A stretch of 64,000 nt of DNA from the NCBI RefSeq assembly GCF_000419765.1, contig NZ_ATTQ01000006.1, forward strand, positions 131,976-195,975, given 5' to 3'. The notes below the pieces were generated by a model. It saw only the letters and a program-made list of their open reading frames with translations. It made no database searches and had not been told where the DNA came from. The stretch is from Rhizobium mongolense USDA 1844 (lineage in GTDB: Bacteria; Pseudomonadota; Alphaproteobacteria; Rhizobiales; Rhizobiaceae). A program made the translations under genes and the position numbers. Shown here piece by piece: positions 17,685-25,422 of the stretch. Numbering within the stretch: position 1 is the stretch's first letter; each line of letters starts with the position of its first letter.

Positions 17685-18430
17685 AGGGCGCTCCACGGCT
17701 CTCGGTCATCCCCGGGCGTGACCTGAGGATTCCATGCTAACGTCGAATTCTGGATATCGATCCTCGCAGGCGCATCGCAGGCATGAGGATACGCATCATA
17801 TTGTGCGCATTATGGGCCGTCGGTCCGACGCGGCGTTCGCATGTCGTGATCGACAACGTGATTTCCGACCAGGTGCTGCACATTGATCAGCGGTTTGACC
17901 GGAGGCGGGACAACGGCAGGGGAATATCCATCATCCGCTTTGTGGCCGGTATCGACCGACGCCCGCAGTAAGATAGGAACAAGCCTCGGACGCACAATCG
18001 GGAATGCGGTAGCCAATCCGCGCATCAGAGCTTGATCATCGACGTCCTTGAGTTCCGCCTCCACCCATGCGCGATCATCATGACAGGCGGCCCGTTCGCG
18101 AGAACGGTAGCATCCTCGTGCCCCAAAAGCATTGACAACGGACATCAGAGCGGTGTGCCGCTCGCACCTTGTCAGTAAATCTCAGATTCGATGGCGAGGT
18201 AGCGCAGCCTTGAAGGGCACGAAACTATGCACGATCTGCAGAATGAAGTCATTCAGGCGCGAGTCTTTGGTGGATACTTGGAGCCCCTTGACGTCGCTCA
18301 GCGGGGAGGTCGCTGAGGGAGCGAGACATGAATACTGGGGGGTGGCGGCGCATAGCGTTGGCTGCCGATCTGTCGACTCCGACCCTAACCCCGGCCCTGA
18401 CGGCGAGCTTCTCGACTATGCCAAAGGCGG
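17685..18430. other. decayed region without a recognisable gene
   Basis: About 750 bases between the J-domain gene and a flavoprotein remnant. Short open frames exist (for example minus strand 17,810-18,145) but none shows a known motif or a convincing start. Confidence 0.35.
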
Positions 18431-18676
18431 TCACGAATGCCCCAGGATGTGTCCGACAAGACGAGGTGCTTCCTCGGCGATCGCCAATATGATGCCTGAC
18501 TTGCGTGTGGAAGCGAAATCCAGTCCGGCGAAGTAGAGGCCCGGCAGGACGCCAACGCCATCCGTGTGAACGGGCTGTCCGGCAGCGTCGAGCGCATCAG
18601 AAAGTCTCACATAGCTGAAATCGCCCTTGAAACCTGTGCACCACACTACGCTCGTGATGCCGGACGGCCTTGAACC
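18431..18676 (-). pseudogene. C-terminal fragment of an FAD/NAD(P)-dependent flavoprotein (CzcO/FMO-like)
   Basis: The minus strand reads GITSVVWCTGFKGDFSYV, then GVLPGLYFAGLDF and RKSGIILAIAEEA, which is the conserved end of putative flavoproteins of the CzcO/flavin-containing monooxygenase group. The N-terminal FAD- and NADPH-binding parts are absent; sequence upstream to 18,966 keeps short open frames but no recognisable Rossmann motif. It is a relic beside the recombinase gene. Confidence 0.6.
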
Positions 18677-19098
18677 GCCCGCCGGTAAAAGCGACGTCGG
18701 CGCCGAGGATCACACTCGAGTAAATTGATCGAAAAGGGCAGTCCCCATATCGAGAGAGCCCCCATTAACTTATCGGCCTCGGCCTCGAAGGAGATAAGCG
18801 CTTGGTATGCGGCTTTTTGTAAGTTTTCGGGCATTGCGACAATCTCGGTTCCGGCACTGGTGGCATTCGGCAGTTGCCGTGATCTATGGCGTCGCCCGAC
18901 CCTATTGGCAACCATGACAGGGGAACAATTGGACGTTGGCGCGGTGAAGTCATAGTTGCGTGACACAGGTGTGATCAGCAGGCGGGTAGGTGTTGGCGAT
19001 TAGGAGGTGTTGGGGAGCAGCGGCGCATAGGCGGTTGTCGATCGAAAACGGTTCGAAGGCGGACTCCATATAGATGCCGGCCTCAAGTTCGGCTCGGT

Positions 19099-20247
19099 TT
19101 ATACTAGCCTCGCCGCCCTCCCGCTTCGTCGAGTCGCATTGTTGTAATAGCTCGATGCCTGCTGCACTGACCGGTGGCGTGACTGCTCCATGGCCTCCGG
19201 GAGGGGGATTCCCCGGTTGGCGGCTTCGGTGAGATATCCGGATCTCAATCCGTGCGCCGAAAACTCCCCAGCCTCCAAACCAGCCATCTCCGCTCGCTGC
19301 TTGAGGATCGCATTGACCGACTGCGGATCGATCGCCCGCCGCGACACATTCCCCCATCGCCCGATCGCCCGAAACACGCTGCCGCTGTCGATTTTGGCCG
19401 CCGCCATCCAGGCATTGAGCGCCTCCGCCGGCCGGCCAGTCAGATAGACGACGTCGTCCTGTTCGCCGGAGGTGGTCTTGGTGCGACCGAGATGGATGGC
19501 GAGAGAGGGGAGGGGGGCGCCATTCTCGACCGGGATCGGCGGCTCGACGGTCAGTTGCTCGCGTCGCAGTCCGGCGATCTCGCTGCGCCGGCGGCCGCCG
19601 GAGGCAAAGGCGACCATCAGGATCGCCCGGTCACGCAGATCGCGGAGACTGTCGGTCGCGCAGGTCGCCAGCAGCTTTGCCAGGACATCGCCGGTGACCG
19701 CCTTGGCGCTCTTGCGAAGACGTTGTCTTGGCGTGGCTCGGATCGCCAGCCGAATGGCGGATTTGAGGGCAGGGGAGGCGAAGGCGCCGTCAAAACCGCG
19801 CCACTTGGTGAGCGTCGACCAGTTCGCCAGCCGCCGGCGGACAGTCGATGGCGCGTGTGGACCGACGGATTTGAGAAACCCTTGGCTCCTGAGGCTTTCG
19901 TCGACGTCGGCTGGCATCCCGTGATCCGGATCGGTCTCGCGGCGCTGCGGGTCCCAGAGGTGATGGGCGACGAATTTCAACAGCAGCGCTTCGGGCGCCG
20001 GCCATGGCAGCGATTTTTTGGTGGCAGCCATGCCCCAGGCTTCCAGATAGGCGAGATCCGAGGTCAGCGCCCGCAGGGTGTTGTCGCCCATGCCCTGGTT
20101 GACGAGATGGCGCAGCGTCTCGACATCCTGGTCGGTGAGCAACTCGGCGAGTTCGTCGCGGCGCTCCATCGGCAGCACCGCGGCGATGGTATCGAGCTCT
20201 TCGGCGCGGCGCTCGACGGCGGTCAGTGATTTTTTGGCCTTGGCCAC
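19099..20247 (-). CDS. Cre-like tyrosine recombinase
   Basis: 382 residues. A helical N-terminal core-binding domain (~1-165) is followed by the catalytic domain. The catalytic set aligns by eye with phage P1 Cre: R220 in RRRSEIAGL, K257 in IHLGRTKTT (Cre has IHIGRTKTL), H332 and R335 in SAHGLRSG, H358 in QSRHRS (Trp in Cre) and the nucleophile in SSYYNN (Y367 or Y368). All residues are intact, so the enzyme should be active. A perfect 13-bp inverted repeat lies 83-113 bp upstream of its start. It could be a plasmid-resolution or integration enzyme; no excisionase is visible. It borders the decayed flavoprotein region. Confidence 0.9.
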   Translation of the reverse strand: MAKAKKSLTAVERRAEELDTIAAVLPMERRDELAELLTDQDVETLRHLVNQGMGDNTLRALTSDLAYLEAWGMAATKKSLPWPAPEALLLKFVAHHLWDPQRRETDPDHGMPADVDESLRSQGFLKSVGPHAPSTVRRRLANWSTLTKWRGFDGAFASPALKSAIRLAIRATPRQRLRKSAKAVTGDVLAKLLATCATDSLRDLRDRAILMVAFASGGRRRSEIAGLRREQLTVEPPIPVENGAPLPSLAIHLGRTKTTSGEQDDVVYLTGRPAEALNAWMAAAKIDSGSVFRAIGRWGNVSRRAIDPQSVNAILKQRAEMAGLEAGEFSAHGLRSGYLTEAANRGIPLPEAMEQSRHRSVQQASSYYNNATRRSGRAARLV

Positions 20248-20329
20248 GGGCGCTCCAGAAGGACGGTTTCAGCGGCCGCTCGGACCGTGATTTGCCCCGA
20301 TTCTTGCTGATTTGCGGCTCCAGATCAAC

Positions 20330-20360
20330 AACCATCGATAAGCTATACTTATCGATGGTT
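20330..20360. repeat. perfect 13-bp inverted repeat, candidate recombinase target site
   Basis: AACCATCGATAAG - CTATA - CTTATCGATGGTT: two perfect 13-bp arms around an asymmetric 5-bp centre. Cre/lox and Flp/FRT core sites have 13-bp arms with an 8-bp spacer, and dif has 11-bp arms with a 6-bp spacer; shortening these arms by one base gives a 7-bp spacer. Its position just upstream of a Cre-like recombinase makes a crossover site likely, though an autoregulatory operator is an alternative. There is no following T-run, so it is a poor terminator. Confidence 0.6.
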
Positions 20361-20777
20361 AGATGTGCGGCCTGACATAGTCAGCAGCAGCGGAAGCAAG
20401 TGCCGACTTCCTTTCTGGTGAATGGCGTGTTTACAATAGGTTCAATACGTTACGAGCTGCCGGTGACGGTATTCTCGATCACAGCTTAGCCCGCTTTGGT
20501 CGTACCATAAGCCCTCAACGAGCATGGACCCGTTTGGCCACTGACAAGCGTGGCACGTTGCGTCGAAGGCTCCGGCGCTGTATTTCGTCGATCTAACGAC
20601 GAGCTGCTCAAGATTGTAGCAAAGTTAATATCGGTACACTTGGGACAAACTGGGCGTACTGGACGATTGCCCCCGCGTCGCGGCTCTCGCTTCTATTCTT
20701 GTCCGGTTGCATATCACCGTAATTGACAGAGACGCATAAATTTCACCAATACCATTTTGAGACAACTGGGAGAGGAC
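20361..20777. other. spacer between inverted repeat and TrlF gene
   Basis: About 417 bases with no recognisable gene; it should hold the promoter of the TrlF-family gene. No convincing operator seen. Confidence 0.35.
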
Positions 20778-23700
20778 ATGTACTCACGAGGATCTGAATG
20801 GCGCCAATGGGATTTGCATATCCACTCGCCGGCGTCGTTCCACTGGGAAGGGGAGCGCTTTGGTCCTGACGCCGTGCGAAACGCTCAGCTCGTCGACGAC
20901 ATGGTCGACGCCTTGAACGAGGCAGCGCCTGCCGCTTTTTGCCTTATGGATTACTGGACTTTCGATGGCTGGTTTGCCTTAAAGAAACGGCGAAGTGAGC
21001 AGGCAGCTACAGAACTCGTGAAGACCGTGTTTCCCGGGATCGAGCTCAGATTGGCCGCGCCAATGGAAAGTCGGCTCAATGCCCATGTTCTGTTTTCCGA
21101 TGAGATCAGCGATCAGCATCTCAGAGATTTTTTGTCCCGCCTCAAACTTGAACTGATCCATCAGCCTCTGTCCCGCGATGCGTTGATTGACTACGCCCGC
21201 TATGTGGGAGCGGATAAACTGGAAAAACACGGCTTCACCAAAGCCGCGGTCACGTCTAATGAGGCGGTGGCTTATCAGGCAGGCTGCAACATTGCCGAGA
21301 TCACCGTCGAATCCTACAAGGATGCAATCCGTCTCGTCCCCAGCGGGCGTGCCGTTGGCTTCATGCCCTTCTCGACCAACGATGGCCTCGATTCGATCAA
21401 ATGGTCCGAACATTACGCCTACGCGCTGGGACTGTTCGAATCCTCGCCGATATTCGAGACGAGAAGCCCCGACCTTTGGGCAGCCTTTTGTGGCACCGAA
21501 ACGGAGCGCAACAGAAAGTGGCTTGCCAGTTTCCAAGCTGCGCTGAGAGGGGTCCCGCGCCTGGCGGTTTCCGGAAGCGATGCTCACTGCTTCCGTGGGG
21601 ATGGCACCAACGACCGACGCGGTTATGGCGATTTCCCGTCCGGTAAACGCACTTGGATTAAGGCGGATCCGACATGGAAGGGCTTGCTTCAGGCTTTGAA
21701 GGAGCCCGCGAAGCGGTCGTTTCTCGGCGAGCGTCCCACCAAGCTCGACCGCATCAATCAGAACAAGACATTCTATATCGACAGGATCCGTGTCAACAAG
21801 ACCGACGGCAGCACCCTGCAAGATGGATGGCTTCACGGAACGGAGATCCCGGTAAACCCGGATCTCGTTGCGATCATCGGCAACAAGGGAAGCGGAAAAA
21901 GCGCTCTGGCTGATATCGTGGCTCTGCTCGGCAATTCCCAGCAAAGCGCCCATTTCTCCTTTCTGAAGCGAGACCGCTTCCGTGGGAAGTCCGGCGAACC
22001 AGCTCGCCAATTCAAAGGCGAGCTGTTGTGGCTGGCAGGGGATCCATGTGTGATGGGGCTGGCCGACGATCCTTCAGCTGACCGCGTGGAGTTGGTGCGA
22101 TACATTCCTCAGGGCCGCTTCGAGGCTCTCTGCAACGATCACGTATCCGGCAAGACCGACGAGTTCGAGAAAGAACTCAGGGCGGTGATCTTCTCGCATG
22201 TGCCCACCGATATTCGCCTGGATGCTCTGGATTTCGATCAACTGATCGAAAAGCAGGAGAGCATCTTTCGGGCTCAGGTCAACGAACTCAGAAAATCACT
22301 GCGCGCACTCAACCAGCAGATCGTTGATATCGAAGATCAGCTTCATCCGAATTTTCGAAAAAATCTTGATGAAATGATCAAGCTGAAGGCGAAGCAGATC
22401 GAAGAGCATACTGCTATCAAGCCGATCGCGGTCGCACCGCCAACAGAGGAACTCAGTACCGAACAACGAGAAGCAAGCGCGCGTCTGGCGGAAATCGCCA
22501 CCGCGCTTGAGGCGCTCGTGGCGGAGAACCGAACGGCCGGTGAGGATCGACAACTGATCGGCAGAAAGCAGCGCTCGCTCCGCAACATCGACGAGCGCAT
22601 CAGCTTGTTTGAAAAACAGTTCGCCGCGTTCCTCGGGGAAATCGCCGAAGACATTGCGCTTGTCGGTCTGAAGGCTGAGGATCTGATAAGTTTGAGCGTG
22701 AAGCGCCCGGTTCTGAAGGAGCAGCAGACCTCGCTCGCCGGCAGTGACGCAGAGATCACCACGAGGATCGAAGGCGCGGTGACGAAACAGGCTGCACTCG
22801 TCCACGAGCAGAAGCGTCTCTCGGAGACGCTGAATGAGCCGCAACAGCGATATCAGGCCTATGTCCTTGCTATGAAGGAGTGGCAGACAGCGCTCGAGGC
22901 CATCGAAGGGTCCGACACCGAACCCGAAAGCCTCAAGGGCCTTCAACGCCGCGTCAGTCAGATCAATGCGTTGCCGGATCTCCTCGAAGAGCGAAAAGCA
23001 TCAAGGCGCGGGATTACCAGCCAGATTTTTGCTGTACTCGGAGAACAGCGTGCCGCGCGTGAGGCGCTGTTTATGCCCTTGCAGCAGGTCATTCAAAGCA
23101 ACGCATTGATCCGCGAGGAATATCACCTGCAGTTCCAGGCGAAGCTGCTGGGCTCCCCCGAGGCAATCGCTACAAACCTGTTCAGCGAGATTAAGCAGAG
23201 CAGGGGGGAGCTTCGGGGGGAAGACGAGAGCCACGCGCCTGTTCGCACCCGGTTCGAGAAGTATCATTTCGACCACCCCGATGATGCGGCCGCTTTCGCC
23301 GAGGATGTCGCCAAGCTGCTGGCGGAAAGCGCGGAATCGTCGAATGACATTCCCGGCATTCGTTCGCTGATGCGTAAGGACAAGGATCCGGCTGACGTTT
23401 ACAGCTATATTTTCGGGCTCCAGTATCTCGAGCCGAAATACACTCTGCTCTTCCAAGACACGCAGATCGAACAACTGTCTCCGGGGCAACGCGGGGCATT
23501 GCTTCTGATCTTCTACCTGCTGGTCGACAAAGGAAGGAACCCAATTGTTCTAGACCAGCCCGAAGAGAACCTCGACAATGAGACGGTCGTGAGCCTACTC
23601 GTTCCCGTGCTAAATGATGCAAAGAAATCGCGGCAGATCATCATGGTTACCCATAACCCCAATCTCGCGGTCGTATGCGACGCCGAGCAGATCATTCATG

Positions 23701-23972
23701 CAACTTTCGACCGAAAGAATGGCGCGCGAATCACCTATCATTCGGGATTCGATCGAGGACGGAACCATCAATCGGGCCGTGGTCGACGTTCTGGAGGGAA
23801 CGAAGATCGCCTTCGACAATCGCAGCCAGAAATATCACTGAGATTCGACCATCCTATCGACCATTGCACCATCGAGCGGCGAGCCGGCAAAGGATATTGC
23901 TGTCTCGCCCGTCCAGCGGCGATGATCCGCCGTTTGGATCGCCTGCCGCCCATCAAGGCAGGCGGTGGATAA
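20778..23972 (+). CDS. TrlF/Ppl-family PHP-domain SMC-like ATPase, C-terminus frameshifted
   Basis: About 1060 residues. The N-terminus has a PHP phosphoesterase signature (WDLHIHSP) and, at ~270, SGSDAHCFRG. An ATPase follows: Walker A GNKGSGKSALAD, a long coiled coil with EHTAIKP-type charged repeats, then LSPGQRGALLLIFYLL, Walker B IVLDQPEENLDN and MVTHNPNLAVV. This is the layout of Rad50-like ATPases fused to PHP nucleases, which includes the antiphage family Ppl. The ATG at 20,778 has GGGAGAGG just upstream. An extra T near 23,748 shifts the frame: the natural end, reading SIEDGTINRAVVDVLEGTK to a stop at 23,841, is replaced by an unrelated tail to 23,972. Either a mutation or an assembly error. 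Confidence 0.85.
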   Translation: MYSRGSEWRQWDLHIHSPASFHWEGERFGPDAVRNAQLVDDMVDALNEAAPAAFCLMDYWTFDGWFALKKRRSEQAATELVKTVFPGIELRLAAPMESRLNAHVLFSDEISDQHLRDFLSRLKLELIHQPLSRDALIDYARYVGADKLEKHGFTKAAVTSNEAVAYQAGCNIAEITVESYKDAIRLVPSGRAVGFMPFSTNDGLDSIKWSEHYAYALGLFESSPIFETRSPDLWAAFCGTETERNRKWLASFQAALRGVPRLAVSGSDAHCFRGDGTNDRRGYGDFPSGKRTWIKADPTWKGLLQALKEPAKRSFLGERPTKLDRINQNKTFYIDRIRVNKTDGSTLQDGWLHGTEIPVNPDLVAIIGNKGSGKSALADIVALLGNSQQSAHFSFLKRDRFRGKSGEPARQFKGELLWLAGDPCVMGLADDPSADRVELVRYIPQGRFEALCNDHVSGKTDEFEKELRAVIFSHVPTDIRLDALDFDQLIEKQESIFRAQVNELRKSLRALNQQIVDIEDQLHPNFRKNLDEMIKLKAKQIEEHTAIKPIAVAPPTEELSTEQREASARLAEIATALEALVAENRTAGEDRQLIGRKQRSLRNIDERISLFEKQFAAFLGEIAEDIALVGLKAEDLISLSVKRPVLKEQQTSLAGSDAEITTRIEGAVTKQAALVHEQKRLSETLNEPQQRYQAYVLAMKEWQTALEAIEGSDTEPESLKGLQRRVSQINALPDLLEERKASRRGITSQIFAVLGEQRAAREALFMPLQQVIQSNALIREEYHLQFQAKLLGSPEAIATNLFSEIKQSRGELRGEDESHAPVRTRFEKYHFDHPDDAAAFAEDVAKLLAESAESSNDIPGIRSLMRKDKDPADVYSYIFGLQYLEPKYTLLFQDTQIEQLSPGQRGALLLIFYLLVDKGRNPIVLDQPEENLDNETVVSLLVPVLNDAKKSRQIIMVTHNPNLAVVCDAEQIIHATFDRKNGARITYHSGFDRGRNHQSGRGRRSGGNEDRLRQSQPEISLRFDHPIDHCTIERRAGKGYCCLARPAAMIRRLDRLPPIKAGGG

Positions 23973-24240
23973 TGACGGACGGTACGACACGCTGCGCGAT
24001 TTCGCAAAGATGCCAATGGTGCGTTAGATAGCTGACCTGGCCGACCTTCGCCATGTCGCCGAGCAGACGGAAGACCTCCTCCGAACGGGGATTGTCGAAG
24101 CTCTCCATGATGTCGTCGGCGATAAAGGGAACAGGCGGGCGGAGGGCGGCGAACTCCTCGTAACCTGCAAGCCTCAATGCGAGATAGAGCTGGAACTGGC
24201 TCCCCGTCGACATGTCGTCGGCGAGTTTTGAACCACCCTC
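23953..24240 (-). pseudogene. C-terminal fragment of a YhaN-like SMC-type ATPase
   Basis: The minus strand reads EGGSKLADDMSTGSQFQLYL, then PVPFIADDIMESFD and VSYLTHHWHLCEIA: the signature, Walker B and switch histidine of an SMC/Rad50-like AAA ATPase (YhaN group, normally over 800 residues). Everything upstream is missing, so only the nucleotide-binding tail remains. It converges on and slightly overlaps the shifted tail of the TrlF gene. YhaN-type proteins usually pair with a calcineurin-like nuclease, none of which is here. Confidence 0.75.
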
Positions 24241-24354
24241 CCGCGGGACGCCGATCGGAACCTATCCGGGCCTGTATGACCCCGGCCTTTGCTCCTTTGC
24301 CCGCACAAGAGTAGCGACAGCACCGTGGCACAAATCGCCAAGGAGGTCCTCTCG

Positions 24355-24574
24355 ATGACGAAGATCAATTGGAATTCCCGAATTCGACGCGACCGAAGCA
24401 TTGCATATGGATCTTGCCGCGGCAGCGCTTCATGCCGCCGCGGTTGCAGCGCGCGTTGAGTTGCCCGAAACGGCGTACTTCACCACAAAACGAGGATTGA
24501 TACGCGACGCTTTGGTTGCCGACGGCGTTTCGGAAACGATCGAGCGCTTGGTCGACGCATTGCTTCCTGTCTGA
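24355..24574 (+). pseudogene. small hypothetical gene with strong ribosome-binding site, frameshifted
   Basis: A perfect Shine-Dalgarno AAGGAGGT lies 7 bases before an ATG that starts MTKINWNS. Eight codons in, one extra C in a CCC run breaks the frame. Removing it gives a coherent 72-residue acidic helical protein ([20 protein letters not shown], then FTTKRGLIRDALVADG) ending at 24,574. I do not recognise the family. The repaired frame and the ribosome-binding site argue that this was a gene. Confidence 0.5.
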
Positions 24575-25422
24575 CCTGCGTTCCAGCAGGTCGGCGACGG
24601 AACCGTTTCACCGATCACAGAGGTGGCTCGGAAGTTTTGCGCAGCGGGGATAGGCGGCGTTTCCGCCTGACTTCGGCTTAGACGCCGGAAACTGGAGAGC
24701 CCATGACTAGGCGACAACGCTGGAACCACCGCCCGGATTCCAGGTAGACGGATAGCGAGGAGGGATAGCTAAGCCAGCAGCAAGTTGATTCGTTCCCATG
24801 ACAGCTCCCACTGAATTCTGCCCGAGACCAGACTGACAGCTTGCGGCCCCAAACCAGTCATCGCAATCAGGACAGCCACTTGGTTTGCCGAACAAATTTA
24901 GTTTTCAGATGGAGGTCGGAATAGCAGGGTCGTCGGTTCTAATCCCTTCAACTGCCCCAGACGACGACTTGCCATTGATCGTGAATTGCCGCTACCCGGA
25001 TGCCTTCGCCGCCGCGCTTATGAACTCCCTGCCGATAGGATTTTACGTCCCGGTCCAGATTATCATCGGCGACGGGGATAATTGCGCCACGAGCAATAAA
25101 ATAGAAACTGTTGATGCAATTATGACCAGCGCGTTCTGAGGCATTATCCAACCCGTCAGACGAACTCAGCGTCGCCTGAGCTATCAAAAACGAAGTTCGC
25201 TGGATGCGAAATGACCAAACCCCTTTCTTCCATGACCCGCAGAAATCATCCCACGCTAGAGCAGTGCTGCTATGGATCGAGGTTGTGATTGCGCGGGCAG
25301 TATTCAATTCCGCGGATCATCCTCCAATATCGCTCGGATCCACTATGCCGCGGTATAATGTGCGTCACGTGTGATGTGCTGATAGAGTTCAAGCTTCAAC
25401 TTGTATTTGCCACGAGGATCCC
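24575..25422. other. intergenic region with one T-arm-like repeat copy
   Basis: No gene is supported. A minus-strand open frame at 24,707-24,895 and a plus-strand frame at 24,885-25,139 lack motifs and good starts. The only notable feature is a 36-bp repeat copy at 24,920. Confidence 0.35.
24920..24955 (+). repeat. 36-bp T-arm-like direct repeat, copy A
   Basis: It begins AATAGCAGGGTCGTCGGTTC and ends CCCTTCAACTGC, resembling the variable loop and T-arm of a tRNA 3' end without the rest. Diverged copies in the same orientation occur at 37,212 and 54,808. It could be an attachment-site scar. Confidence 0.45.

Noticed and set aside
17810..18145. 111-codon minus-strand frame
   Set aside because: Coding-like in part but no motif, no ribosome-binding site and no neighbour support; left as decayed sequence.
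19252..20229. 325-codon plus-strand frame opposite the recombinase
   Set aside because: Antisense shadow; all catalytic residues are on the minus strand.
20330..20360. Inverted repeat as a transcription terminator
   Set aside because: It lies upstream of the recombinase start and lacks a T-run; no gene ends there.
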